NCBI RefSeq assembly: GCF_040702505.1
Contig: NZ_JBFBLC010000002.1
Location: 248,001 to 312,000, forward strand
Reading direction: 5' to 3'
Length of the DNA stretch: 64,000 nucleotides
Source of the DNA: Terrabacter sp040702505
Lineage (GTDB): Bacteria; Actinomycetota; Actinomycetes; Actinomycetales; Dermatophilaceae
The position numbers and the translations under genes were made by a program. Positions within the stretch are counted from its first letter, which is position 1. Every line of letters begins with the position of its first letter. Below are positions 9,419 through 17,659 of this stretch, one piece after another. The notes under the pieces are model-generated. The model was not told the origin of the DNA, made no database searches, and saw only the letters and a list, made by a program, of their open reading frames with translations.

Positions 9419-10411
9419 TCAGCGAGGCATGCCGTTGGCAGCCAGGAGCGAGCGCCACGTGGACGCGTAGGCCACGCCGCTGGCCGGCAGGCCGTGCCTG
9501 GTCTGCCACGCCTTGAGGCGGCTTGAGGTGATCGAGCCGAAGTTGCCGGTCGTCGGCGAGACGCCGAGGGCCTTCTGCAGCGAGGTCACCGCCGGTCCCG
9601 ACATGCCGGTCCGGAGCACCATGCCGGAGCGGGGCACCAGCTCCTTGAGCAGGGCGCTGGCGCCCGTCGGGGCCTTGACCACGGGGAAGGAGGCACAGCG
9701 GCGGGGGTTGTAGGCGGCCACGCCGGGCGACCAGTTGAGGTCTGCCGGTCGGCACGGGCCCCAGTCGACCGGGGCGACGGCCTTGGTCCAGAAGGAGGTG
9801 CGGCCCTGCGCGCCCTCCCAGGAGAGGCTGACGTGGATGTGGTTGCGGTGGCAGGCGGTGTCGTAGGCCGTCGACGGCGTCGTCGCGCACGTGCTGTAGG
9901 GCCGCCAGCCCTCCGACGAGCGGTACGAGCTCCAGATCTTGTTGTCCCAGATGAGGTACATGACGCCGAGCCGCCGCGCGTTGGCGTAAGGGTTGCCGGC
10001 CTTGTCGGTCGCGAGCAGCCAGTTGATCAGCGCGCCGGCCTGGGCCTTCTGCGTGCTGTTGCGCACCGAGAAGAACGTGTCGATGGCGCGCCCGTCGAAG
10101 TGCTCCGAGGACGGTGAGGTGGCCGACGTGCACGAGCTCGCGAGGCCGTAGGTGTTCGCGTAGGTCGCCTGGATGAGCTTGGCCAGCTTCACGGTGCCGG
10201 GCCGGTTCGTCACGTCGCAGCCCGTGGCCGGGACGTAGGGCGAGAGGCCTTCGATGCCGGTGGGCAGGCCCGTCGGCACGGCGGGGACACGGACGCTGGC
10301 GGTGGTGGCGGCGGTGGCGCTCGGGGCTGCGGTCGACAGCAGCGCCAGCGAGGCGAGGGCCGAGAGCATCAGGCCGAGCCCTCGCAGGCGCCGGGGCAGG
10401 TGGTGGTTCAT
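9419..10411 (-). CDS. Secreted M15-like peptidoglycan hydrolase with peptidoglycan-binding domain
   Basis: The 330-residue protein has a signal peptide (about residues 1-35, ending near TAA). Its catalytic region resembles the M15 D-Ala-D-Ala peptidase/ARB_07466-type fold. SSEHFDGRAID gives H104 and D111, and HRNHIHVS gives H191/H193, the expected zinc ligands. Four cysteines (65, 94, 175, 187) could form disulfides. A C-terminal PG_binding_1 domain (about residues 262-328, with SGPAVTSLQKAL) should anchor it to the wall. The start at 10411 leaves a leader containing an inverted repeat that may be an operator. The likely role is wall-peptide trimming; exact bond specificity cannot be told. 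Confidence 0.8.
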   Translation of the reverse strand: MNHHLPRRLRGLGLMLSALASLALLSTAAPSATAATTASVRVPAVPTGLPTGIEGLSPYVPATGCDVTNRPGTVKLAKLIQATYANTYGLASSCTSATSPSSEHFDGRAIDTFFSVRNSTQKAQAGALINWLLATDKAGNPYANARRLGVMYLIWDNKIWSSYRSSEGWRPYSTCATTPSTAYDTACHRNHIHVSLSWEGAQGRTSFWTKAVAPVDWGPCRPADLNWSPGVAAYNPRRCASFPVVKAPTGASALLKELVPRSGMVLRTGMSGPAVTSLQKALGVSPTTGNFGSITSSRLKAWQTRHGLPASGVAYASTWRSLLAANGMPR

Positions 10412-10477
10412 GGGACGTCCAGGGGTCGTGTGGTTCGACGACCGCGCCGAGCTGGCGGGCCGGGTTGACCTCACCAT

Positions 10478-10499
10478 TGGAACCATTTGTCCGGTTCCA
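10478..10499. promoter_or_regulatory. Inverted repeat upstream of the wall-hydrolase gene
   Basis: TGGAACC and GGTTCCA form perfect 7-bp arms with an 8-nt AT-rich spacer, about 70 nt upstream of the start codon at 10411. It could be a transcription-factor site. No cognate regulator is encoded nearby. Confidence 0.4.
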
Positions 10500-10549
10500 C
10501 CGCAGCAACTTGGAGAAATCGGGCGAAACGCTTACCCAGACGTATGCCG

Positions 10550-12115
10550 TCAGGCGGGCTCCTCCTGGGACCGACGTCGCCGGTTGCGCAGGTCCACGAC
10601 GCTGGCCGCCAGCGCCACCGCCACGAGCACCGCGGCCACCCGCAGCGCGGCCGCCGGGTCGAGCCCACGGCCGGACGCAAGCCCGGAGTAGAGCACCGAG
10701 CCGACCAGCGCGATGCCCGCCGCGGTGCCGATGCGCTGCCCGGTCTGCAGCAGGCCGCCGGCGGTGCCTGCCCGCTCGACCGGGACCCGGGCCACGGTCA
10801 GGGTCACGTTGGGGGAGATGACGAAGCCGCTGCCGACACCTGCGACCAGCAACGGCGCCGCCAGCCACCACCCGATACTCGGGCCGTGCACGACGGTGAG
10901 CACCACGTCCACGGCGACGAGACCGACGAGGACGACGGCGAGGCCGGTCGTCACGAGCGAGCGCTCGAAGCGCTCGACCAGCCGTCCGCCGAGCGCGGAC
11001 GAGACGGCGGAGCCGGCAGCGAAGGGAGTGACGGCCAGGCCGGCGAGCAGCGGCGAGTAGCCGAGCTTCTCCTGGAAGAAGATGGTCAGCACGAAGAAGA
11101 TGCCGGTGAAGCCGCCGAAGTAGATGGTGCCGACCGTCGCGCCGGCCGAGTAGCCCGGCACCGTGAAGAGGCCCAGGTCCACGAGCGGGGTGCGTCCCCG
11201 GTTGGTGTAGACCCGCTCCCAGGCGAGGAAGACGACGAGGAAGCCCACACCGACGAGGGCGACCCACCAGGGGACCGTCGAGCCACCGCGCCCCGACTCG
11301 ACGATGGGCAGCAGGATCCCGAGCACGCCCACACCGAGCAGCGCCACTCCCAGCGGGTCGATGTCGATGCGGCGGGAGCGGTCGCGCTCGGGCGGGTCCG
11401 GCAGCCAGCGCATGGCCAGCACCACCGCGGCGACGGCGATCGGGAGGTTGACGAAGAAGATCCAGCGCCAGCCGCTCTCCTCGCCGAGCACGTTGAGGAT
11501 CACGCCGCCCACGACGGGCCCGACCGCGGTGGAGATGCCGATGGTGGCACCGAGCAGACCGAACGCCCGACCACGCTCCGGCCCCCGGAACATCTGCTGG
11601 ATCAGGCCCGAGACCTGCGGGTTGAGGATGCCTCCGGCAGCGCCCTGCACGAGGCGCGCGACGACGAGGAGCGCGCTGCTCGGTGCCAGCCCGCACGCCA
11701 GGCTGGAGACGCCGAAGAGCACGACCCCGACCACGAAGACGGTGCGCCGGCCGAGGGCGTCACCGATGCGGCCCGACGGCACGAGGGTGAGCCCGAAGGT
11801 GAGCGCATAGCCGGACACGACCCACTGCAGGTCGCTCGGGCTCGCCTCGACGCCCTTCTGGATCGAGGGCAGCGCGACGTTGACGATCGAGACGTCGAGC
11901 AGGGTCATGAAACCCGCGACGAGGCACACCCACAGCGCCTTCCATCGGCGGGGGTCGGGCTCGTGACGCTCGGACGACCGGTCTCGAGTCTGGTCTCGCG
12001 GCTCGTCCGGGGAGGAGTGCGGCGACGGGCCCAGAGAGCGGTCGGAGGACTCGATGGAGGGGGTGGGGGCGGAGTCGGTGGTGGGCGACTCGGCGTGCTG
12101 CGGGCTGTCGTTCAC
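10550..12115 (-). CDS. MFS drug-export family transporter (DHA2, 14 TM)
   Basis: This 521-residue membrane protein begins with a 60-residue polar region. About 14 transmembrane segments follow, the DHA2 (EmrB/QacA) pattern. Family motifs include the loop motif GRIGDALGRRTVF, the antiporter motif-C-like LGATIGISTAVGPVVGGVI and W(R/K)WIFFVNLPI. It probably exports drugs or metabolites by proton antiport. The GTG start at 12115 overlaps the DUF1810 stop by 4 nt, making it the last gene of a three-gene operon joined by 4-nt overlaps (DUF1622, DUF1810, MFS). The substrate cannot be predicted, and no regulator is adjacent. Confidence 0.85.
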   Translation of the reverse strand: MNDSPQHAESPTTDSAPTPSIESSDRSLGPSPHSSPDEPRDQTRDRSSERHEPDPRRWKALWVCLVAGFMTLLDVSIVNVALPSIQKGVEASPSDLQWVVSGYALTFGLTLVPSGRIGDALGRRTVFVVGVVLFGVSSLACGLAPSSALLVVARLVQGAAGGILNPQVSGLIQQMFRGPERGRAFGLLGATIGISTAVGPVVGGVILNVLGEESGWRWIFFVNLPIAVAAVVLAMRWLPDPPERDRSRRIDIDPLGVALLGVGVLGILLPIVESGRGGSTVPWWVALVGVGFLVVFLAWERVYTNRGRTPLVDLGLFTVPGYSAGATVGTIYFGGFTGIFFVLTIFFQEKLGYSPLLAGLAVTPFAAGSAVSSALGGRLVERFERSLVTTGLAVVLVGLVAVDVVLTVVHGPSIGWWLAAPLLVAGVGSGFVISPNVTLTVARVPVERAGTAGGLLQTGQRIGTAAGIALVGSVLYSGLASGRGLDPAAALRVAAVLVAVALAASVVDLRNRRRRSQEEPA

Positions 12116-12555
12116 GAGCCGAGAGCTCCCAGCGTCGCGTCGTCGCGGGTGCCGCCGTAGAAGCGGTCGAGCACCGCGGCGAACGGCTGCGCCTCTCCCG
12201 CGTCGGCAGCTGCGCGCTCGAACAGGGTCATGCTTGAGCGCACCTTCGTCGCGTCGATCGACCCCAGCACCTCGACGGGGTCGCTCGTCCCGAGCGAGAG
12301 CAGCGCGTCCGTGCACTCGCGCAGCCGGGGTCCGAGAACGGGGTGGCGCAGGTAGGCACGGGCCTCGGGGAGGCCCGAGACGGCATACGTCCTCGACATC
12401 TCGCTGTGGCCGAGACCGGCGAGCTGGGGCAGCACGAACCAGATCCAGTGGCCGCGCTTGCGGCCGGCGCGCAGCTCGGCGAGGGCAGCGGCATACGTGC
12501 CGCCGGAGTCCTGGGCGCGGACGAACCGCTCGAGGTCGGGGGAGTCCGAGGTCAT
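12112..12555 (-). CDS. DUF1810 family protein
   Basis: This 147-residue soluble protein matches the DUF1810 family along its whole length: LERFVRAQDSGGTYAAALAE, RAGRKRGHWIWFVLPQ, AGLGHSEMSRTYA, EARAYLRHPVLGPRLREC and a closing LDRFYGG. The conserved H-W-I-W-F-x-x-P-Q block is the family hallmark. No biochemical function is established that I know of. The ATG overlaps the DUF1622 stop by 4 nt and its own stop overlaps the MFS start by 4 nt, so translation of all three is probably coupled. Confidence 0.85.
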   Translation of the reverse strand: MTSDSPDLERFVRAQDSGGTYAAALAELRAGRKRGHWIWFVLPQLAGLGHSEMSRTYAVSGLPEARAYLRHPVLGPRLRECTDALLSLGTSDPVEVLGSIDATKVRSSMTLFERAAADAGEAQPFAAVLDRFYGGTRDDATLGALGS

Positions 12556-12920
12556 GGGGACGTCGTACCCGATCGCTGGTCCGCCGGGTCCTTCTGCCAG
12601 GGCCAGCGGCCGGTGATCTCGAGCTCGAGCGAGAAGCTGAGGAAGGTCCGGATCAGCACGATGACCGCGAGCACGGACACGCTGGAGAGCGTCGGCGTGA
12701 CCGCGACGGTGCGGATGATGTCGGCGGCCACGAGCAGCTCGAGACCGAGCAGGATCGTGCGGCCCAGCTGCTGCCGGAAGCGGCGGTAGGTGTCGGGCAG
12801 GTGCGCCCGCGAGTTCTGGATCGCGCGCACCGCGGCCACGACGGTACCGATGACCAGCACGGCCACCCCCGCGGTGTCGATGCCCTTGCCCGCCAGCTCG
12901 ATGGCGTCGCTGAAGTCCAC
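12552..12920 (-). CDS. DUF1622 family membrane protein
   Basis: This is a 122-residue protein with three predicted membrane helices, near residues 15-32, 57-78 and 82-100. RQQLGRTILLGLELLVAADI is the conserved central block of the DUF1622 family. Family members are small inner-membrane proteins of unknown role. The GTG at 12920 has an AAGGGG ribosome-binding site; longer in-frame starts lack one. It heads the DUF1622-DUF1810-MFS operon and is divergent from the PPOX gene. Confidence 0.8.
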   Translation of the reverse strand: MDFSDAIELAGKGIDTAGVAVLVIGTVVAAVRAIQNSRAHLPDTYRRFRQQLGRTILLGLELLVAADIIRTVAVTPTLSSVSVLAVIVLIRTFLSFSLELEITGRWPWQKDPADQRSGTTSP

Positions 12921-13008
12921 GGGCGCCCCTTCCAGATCGTCGGTCCTCCTCCAAGCAGTACCCATCCCGGCGGGCCACGGCAAGCGTCTCGCGGGTCGGT
13001 GCCGCGGC

Positions 13009-13014
13009 TACGGT
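13009..13014 (+). promoter_or_regulatory. -10 hexamer of the PPOX-M55 operon
   Basis: TACGGT would place the transcription start near 13021. That leaves a short leader holding the AGAGGA ribosome-binding site before the GTG at 13043. Confidence 0.45.
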
Positions 13015-13042
13015 GGGAGCTCGCGACCCGAGAGGACCCCAC

Positions 13043-13453
13043 GTGCCCAAGCCACCGCTGCCCCCAGCCATCGCCGACGAGCTCGCCAAGCCCTGGCACG
13101 CGACGATCAGCACCGTGCGTCCCGACGGCCAGCCGGTCTCGGTGCCGACCTGGTACCTCTACGAGGACGGCCGGATCCTCGTGAACATGGATGCCGGGCG
13201 CAAGCGGCTCGAGCACCTGCGGAGCAACCCACGCGTCAGCCTGAGCGCCATCGACCCGGACGACTGGATCACGCACATCAGCATCCTCGGTCACGTGACC
13301 GAACTGGTCGACGACACCGACCTGCGCGACATCGACCGCGTCGCGACGCACTACACGGGCAAGCCGTATGCCGTGCGCGACCGCCCCCGGGTCAGCGCGT
13401 GGGTGGCGATCGACCGGTGGCACGCCTGGGGCCGGCTGAGGGACGTCCGGTGA
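13043..13453 (+). CDS. PPOX-class flavin/F420-dependent oxidoreductase
   Basis: This 136-residue protein has the split-barrel fold of the pyridoxamine-phosphate-oxidase superfamily: WHATISTVRPDGQPVSVPTWYLYEDGRILVNM, RKRLEHLRSNPRVSL, ILGHVTEL. In actinobacteria such small proteins usually use F420H2 or FMN to reduce or bind small molecules; the cofactor cannot be read from sequence alone. The GTG start has AGAGGA 6 nt upstream. The stop overlaps the start of the M55 gene by 4 nt (GTGA). No substrate is suggested by that partner. Confidence 0.8.
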   Translation: MPKPPLPPAIADELAKPWHATISTVRPDGQPVSVPTWYLYEDGRILVNMDAGRKRLEHLRSNPRVSLSAIDPDDWITHISILGHVTELVDDTDLRDIDRVATHYTGKPYAVRDRPRVSAWVAIDRWHAWGRLRDVR

Positions 13454-14283
13454 AGGTCTACCTCTCCTTCGACTTCGAGGGCGTGGCCGGGATCGTGGAC
13501 TGGGCGCAGTGCCGCGAGGGCACAGCCGCCTACGCCACGGGGTGCGCTCTGGCCCTCGGCGAGGTCAACGCGGCGATCACGGGCGCCGTCCGCGCCGGCG
13601 CCACGGAGGTCGTGGTCAACGACGCGCACGGGCAGATGCGCAACCTCGACCCGGCCGCCCTGGCCCACGACGCGACGTACGTCTCCGGGCGCCACAAGCC
13701 GCTCTACATGATGGAGGGGCTCGACCACTCTTTCGACGTAGCCTTCCTCGTCGGCTACCACGGCTCGATCTCGGGGGAGCCGTCCGCGCTGTCGCACACC
13801 TACAACCCCGAGGTCTTCTCGGCTGCTCGGGTCGGCGGGACCGAGGTCGGCGAGAGCGGCCTCAACGCCCTCGTGGCGTCGCACTTCGGCGTGCCCATCG
13901 GCCTCGTCACGGGTGACGCGGTGACGATCTCCGAGACGGCGCCCTACGCCCCGGACGCGACGACGGTCGTCACCAAGCGGTCGATCACCCGCTTCGCCGC
14001 CACGAACCTGCACCCCCGGCTCGCGCGCGAGCGGATCGGCGAGGCGGCGGCCGAGGCGGTCCGCCGGGCGCGGTCCGGTGCGCTGCGGGCCCCGGATCTG
14101 GAACGCCCGGTGCGAGTGGAGCTCGACGTGCAGACCGCCGACATGGCGGAGGTCGGCAGCTGGGTCAAGGGCGCCGAGCGGGTGGGCACCCGCACGATCC
14201 GCATCGAGTCGGACGACGCCCTCGCGGCGTTCCGCTCGTTCGTCGCCGTCACCTACATCACCCGTCAGGCCGGGGGGCGCTGA
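13450..14283 (+). CDS. M55 family D-aminopeptidase (DppA-like)
   Basis: This 277-residue zinc aminopeptidase belongs to the family of Bacillus DppA, which releases D-amino acids from peptides in the cytoplasm. The metal ligands are at the same numbers as in DppA: D8 and E10 (DFEG), H60 (NDAHG) and H104 (GYHG). A further His (H116, SHTYN) and the GGTEVGESGLNA block complete the active site. The family usually assembles as a decamer. It is coupled to the PPOX gene by a 4-nt overlap. Its 3' end overlaps the convergent UvrA-like gene by 19 bp, so the two messages have complementary ends. A role in reusing wall-derived D-peptides is an inference. Confidence 0.9.
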   Translation: MKVYLSFDFEGVAGIVDWAQCREGTAAYATGCALALGEVNAAITGAVRAGATEVVVNDAHGQMRNLDPAALAHDATYVSGRHKPLYMMEGLDHSFDVAFLVGYHGSISGEPSALSHTYNPEVFSAARVGGTEVGESGLNALVASHFGVPIGLVTGDAVTISETAPYAPDATTVVTKRSITRFAATNLHPRLARERIGEAAAEAVRRARSGALRAPDLERPVRVELDVQTADMAEVGSWVKGAERVGTRTIRIESDDALAAFRSFVAVTYITRQAGGR

Positions 14284-16811
14284 CCCTGTGCTGGCCGGGC
14301 GCCTGAGGGCTCGGGCGTCAGCGCGGCGGCGAGGTAGGAAGCGGTCTGGCTCTGCCGGCACCGGCTCACCTCGGCGGGCGTCCCGGTCGTGACGACCCGA
14401 CCGCCCTCGTCGCCGGCGCCGGGGCCGAGGTCGATGACGTGGTCGCACCGGGCGACCACGTCCAGGTCGTGCTCCACGACCACGACGGTGCTGCCGCCGT
14501 CGACGAGCCCCTGCAGCTGGCGCATCAGGACCTCGACATCGGCCGGGTGCAGGCCGGTCGTCGGCTCGTCGAGGAGGTAGACGGTGCCCTTGCGCTGGGC
14601 GCGCTGCAGCTCGGTGGCGAGCTTGATCCGCTGGGCCTCGCCGCCGGACAGATCCGTCGCGGGCTGGCCGAGCCCGAGGTAGCCGAGCCCGACGTCGGCG
14701 AGGGTGCGCAGGCTGCGCTCGACGGCCGGCTCGTCGGTGAAGACGGCAACGGCGTCATCGACGCTGAGCGCCAGGACCTCGGCGATCGTGCGGCCGCGCC
14801 ACCGGACATCGAGGGTCTCGGCGTTGTAGCGCGCCCCGTGGCAGGTCGGGCACACCCGGTAGGTGCCCGGCAGGAAGAGCAGCTCGACCGACACGAAGCC
14901 CTCGCCCTGGCAGGTCTCGCAACGACCGCCCTTGACGTTGAAGGAGAACCGCCCGACGCCGTATCCACGCTGCCTCGCCTCGTCCGTCCCGGCGAACAGC
15001 TTGCGGACGGCGTCGAACAGGCCCGTGTAGGTGGCGAGGTTGGACCGCGGGGTGCGCCCGATCGGCCGCTGGTCGACGACGACGGCCCGGCGAACGTGCT
15101 CGGTGCCGGTGGCATGCGGGAGACGGGTGCGTATGCCGTCAGCCGCGTCCTGCTCGTCCGTGTCGTCCGTGCCTGGTTCCGTGGGGGAGTCGGGTCTGGC
15201 AGCGGCGCCGAGCACGTCGCCGAGCACGTCGCCGAGCACGTCGCCGAGCACCGCGAGCACGGTCGACTTGCCCGAGCCGGACACCCCGGTGATGGCAGTG
15301 AGCACCCCGAGAGGGATCGTCACGTCCGTGCCGCGCAGGTTGTGGCGCTCGATGGCGTGGAGGGTGAGCGCACCCGTGGGCGTCCGTGCCGGGCGATCCT
15401 CGTGGGGCGCGGTCGTGCCGAGGACGAAGGGCGCCGTCAGCGACTCGGGGGCGTCGGCGATGGCGGCGACCGGTCCGGAGTGCAGCAGCCGGCCACCGAG
15501 CTCGCCGGCGCCCGGCCCCACGTCGACGAGCCAGTCCGCGTGGCGCATGACGTCGATCGAGTGCTCCACGGCGATGACCGAGTTGCCTTCTGCCACCAAC
15601 CGATCCAAAACGGTGAGGAGGGGCTCGCGGTCTGCCGGGTGTAGCCCGGCCGACGGTTCGTCGAGGACGTAGACGACTCCGAACAGCCCGGACCGCAGCT
15701 GGGTGGCGAGCCGCAACCGCTGCAGCTCGCCCGACGACAGGGTCGGGGTCTGCCGGTCCAGCGACAGGTAGCCGAGGCCCAGCTCGACGAGGACGTCGAG
15801 CCGCGCTTCCAGTTCCGGGGCGAGGCTGGCGGTGACGTCGCCCTCCTCGGCCTCGCCATGCACCTGGCGCACGAGGCCACGCAGCTCGCCCAGCGGCATA
15901 CGCCACCACCGGTCGATGGGTAGGCCGGCCACCGTGACGGCGAGGGGCTCAGGGCGCAGGCGTCGGCCGCCGCACGAAGGGCAGGGGAGGGTCTCGACGA
16001 AGGTGAGCGCGCGGCGGCGTGCGGACGCGCTCTTCGACTCGGACAGCGTGCGCAGGACGTGCCTGGCGGCGCTGACGTACTGCCCCTGGTAGGGGCGTTG
16101 GATGCGGCCGGGCTCGCGCTCGGGGTGCACGGTGACGACCGGCTCCTCGTCGGTGAACAGGATCCACTCGCGCTCGGCCGGTGGCAGGTCGCGCCAGGGC
16201 CGGTCGATGTCGTGACCGAGGGTGTCGAGGATGTCGCGCAGGTTCTTGCCGAGCCAGGCGCCGGGCCACGAGGCGATCGCCTTCTGCCGGATCGACAGCG
16301 TGGGGTCCGGGACCATGAGGTCCTCGGTGGGGTGGTGCACGTGACCCAGCCCGTGACAGGTCGGGCAGGCCCCGGCAGCGGTGTTGGGGGAGAAGGCGTC
16401 CGAGTCGAGGCGCGGCGCACCCGCTGGGTAGCTCCCGGCGCGGGAGAACAGCATGCGCAGGGTGTTGGACAGGGTCGTGACCGTGCCGACGCTCGAGCGG
16501 GCGCCGGCGCCCGAGCGCCGCTGCTGGAGTGCGACGGCCGGGGGGAGCCCGCTCACCGAGTCGACGCGGGGCGACTCGACCTGGTTGATGAGGCGGCGCG
16601 CGTAGGGCGCCACCGACTCCAGGAAGCGGCGCTGCGACTCGGCGTAGACGGTCCCGAACGCGAGCGACGACTTGCCTGAGCCCGACACTCCGGTGACGAC
16701 GACCAGCCGGTCACGCGGGAGGTCGACGTCGACGTGCCGGAGGTTGTGCAGGTGGGCGCCGCGGACCCGGATGAAGCCGTCGTCGCTGTCACGGTCGGCC
16801 GGGGTGCACAC
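14265..16811 (-). CDS. UvrA-like ABC excinuclease paralogue (short form)
   Basis: This 848-residue protein has the UvrA layout: two ABC ATPase halves, each with a Walker A GVSGSGKS (residues about 39-47 and 515-523). The signatures are LSSGELQRLRLATQL and LSGGEAQRIKLATEL, and the Walker B motifs VYVLDEPSAGLHP and VYLLDEPTTGLHP. Zinc-finger cysteines occur in CPTCHGLGH, CPSCGGRR, CETCQGEGF and CPTCHGARY. It is about 100 residues shorter than housekeeping UvrA, the difference lying between Walker A and the first signature, as in UvrA2/DrrC-type paralogues linked to drug resistance. A GDVLGDVLGDVLG repeat sits behind the second Walker A. The GTG start is supported by TAGCGT ending 6 nt upstream. 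Confidence 0.85.
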   Translation of the reverse strand: MCTPADRDSDDGFIRVRGAHLHNLRHVDVDLPRDRLVVVTGVSGSGKSSLAFGTVYAESQRRFLESVAPYARRLINQVESPRVDSVSGLPPAVALQQRRSGAGARSSVGTVTTLSNTLRMLFSRAGSYPAGAPRLDSDAFSPNTAAGACPTCHGLGHVHHPTEDLMVPDPTLSIRQKAIASWPGAWLGKNLRDILDTLGHDIDRPWRDLPPAEREWILFTDEEPVVTVHPEREPGRIQRPYQGQYVSAARHVLRTLSESKSASARRRALTFVETLPCPSCGGRRLRPEPLAVTVAGLPIDRWWRMPLGELRGLVRQVHGEAEEGDVTASLAPELEARLDVLVELGLGYLSLDRQTPTLSSGELQRLRLATQLRSGLFGVVYVLDEPSAGLHPADREPLLTVLDRLVAEGNSVIAVEHSIDVMRHADWLVDVGPGAGELGGRLLHSGPVAAIADAPESLTAPFVLGTTAPHEDRPARTPTGALTLHAIERHNLRGTDVTIPLGVLTAITGVSGSGKSTVLAVLGDVLGDVLGDVLGAAARPDSPTEPGTDDTDEQDAADGIRTRLPHATGTEHVRRAVVVDQRPIGRTPRSNLATYTGLFDAVRKLFAGTDEARQRGYGVGRFSFNVKGGRCETCQGEGFVSVELLFLPGTYRVCPTCHGARYNAETLDVRWRGRTIAEVLALSVDDAVAVFTDEPAVERSLRTLADVGLGYLGLGQPATDLSGGEAQRIKLATELQRAQRKGTVYLLDEPTTGLHPADVEVLMRQLQGLVDGGSTVVVVEHDLDVVARCDHVIDLGPGAGDEGGRVVTTGTPAEVSRCRQSQTASYLAAALTPEPSGARPAQGQRPPA
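15209..15251. repeat. 12-nt tandem repeat inside the UvrA-like gene
   Basis: Three perfect copies of CGAGCACGTCGC and a partial fourth encode GDVLGDVLGDVLG on the minus strand. Units are multiples of three, so copy-number changes keep the frame. Confidence 0.9.
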
Positions 16812-16817
16812 AGGCCC

Positions 16818-16823
16818 ACGCTA
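16818..16823 (-). promoter_or_regulatory. -10 hexamer of the UvrA-like gene (leaderless)
   Basis: TAGCGT on the minus strand lies 6 nt before the GTG start at 16811. Confidence 0.6.
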
Positions 16824-16882
16824 CGACGTGTCGCGTGGCAGGGAGCAGCCCGGTTCGCCCGTCACCTGCGTCGTCGCGTGGG

Positions 16883-16888
16883 TAGGGG
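16883..16888 (+). promoter_or_regulatory. -10-like hexamer of mgtC
   Basis: TAGGGG lies 6 nt before the ATG at 16895. The last base departs from TANNNT, so this is weaker than the other leaderless promoters. Confidence 0.4.
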
Positions 16889-16894
16889 ATGCAC

Positions 16895-17599
16895 ATGACG
16901 TGGGCGAGTGCCACGACGTCGACCGAGACGACGCTGCTCGGCCTGGCGTTCGTGCTGTCGGCGATCATCGGTCTCGAACGCCACCGGCGCTTCAAGAGCG
17001 CCGGGCTGCGGACGCACACGCTGGTGGGGGTCGGCTCGGCGGTCTTCACGCTCGTGTCCGCCTACGGGTTCGCGGAGGTCACCGGCCGCGGCCCCGTCGA
17101 CCCCTCGCGCATCGCTGCGCAGATCGTGTCGGGTGTGGGCTTCCTCGGCGCGGGAGTCATCTTCGTCCGCCGTGGAAGCGTGTCAGGGCTGACCACTGCA
17201 GCCTCGATCTGGCTGACCGCAGCGGTCGGGATGGCTTGCGGTGCAGGCATGCCGCCGTTGGCGGTCATGGCGACCGCCTGCCACCTGCTCACCGTGACCG
17301 TCCTGGCGAAACTCGGCCGGCGGATGCAGGCCAACCCGGTGAGCACCACGCTTCTCATGCGCTACACGGCAGGTCGAGGCACCCTGCCGGTGGCCCTGGG
17401 TCTGGCTGCCGAGCAAGGCGTCACCGCCACCGTCCTCGACGCGAAGACCGTGCGGGAGGAGGGTGAGGAGACGACCGTGAGCGCAACCGTGCAGTTCGAG
17501 GCGAGCCCCCATGTCGTCAGCGACCTCCTCGACGAGATCGCTGACCTGGCGAGTGTCCACTCGGTGCGTGTGCTGGGCGACGAGGGCAGTCGCGACTGA
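16895..17599 (+). CDS. MgtC/SapB family membrane protein
   Basis: The 234-residue protein has about five N-terminal membrane helices with the MgtC signature IIGLERHRRFKSAGLRTH, VGVGSAVFTL, QIVSGVGFLGAGVIF and TTAASIWLTAAVGMACG. A C-terminal ACT-like cytoplasmic domain (about residues 145-230) follows. MgtC proteins affect growth at low magnesium and modulate F-ATPase or phosphate uptake; the role here is unknown. I prefer the ATG at 16895, 6 nt after a -10-like box, over the ATG at 16889. It is divergent from the UvrA-like gene and convergent with the ABC operon. Confidence 0.85.
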   Translation: MTWASATTSTETTLLGLAFVLSAIIGLERHRRFKSAGLRTHTLVGVGSAVFTLVSAYGFAEVTGRGPVDPSRIAAQIVSGVGFLGAGVIFVRRGSVSGLTTAASIWLTAAVGMACGAGMPPLAVMATACHLLTVTVLAKLGRRMQANPVSTTLLMRYTAGRGTLPVALGLAAEQGVTATVLDAKTVREEGEETTVSATVQFEASPHVVSDLLDEIADLASVHSVRVLGDEGSRD

Positions 17600-17605
17600 G
17601 GAGCG

Positions 17606-17628
17606 CGGCGGCGCTTCCGGCGCCGTCG
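17606..17628. terminator. Hairpin between mgtC and the convergent ABC operon
   Basis: A 9-10 bp stem (CGGCGGCGC, loop TTCC, GGCGCCGTCG, one G-T pair) follows the mgtC stop by 6 nt. Confidence 0.5.
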
Positions 17629-17659
17629 ATGTCGCGTTCGGGCGTCGTGGTGCTGGTGG

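Noticed and set aside
8046..11696. A 1216-codon minus-strand frame across the MFS and wall-hydrolase genes
   Set aside because: It crosses several unrelated genes on both strands and a terminator, so it cannot be one protein.
15209..15251. CRISPR-like repeats
   Set aside because: The 12-nt units are directly adjacent without spacers and lie inside a coding gene.
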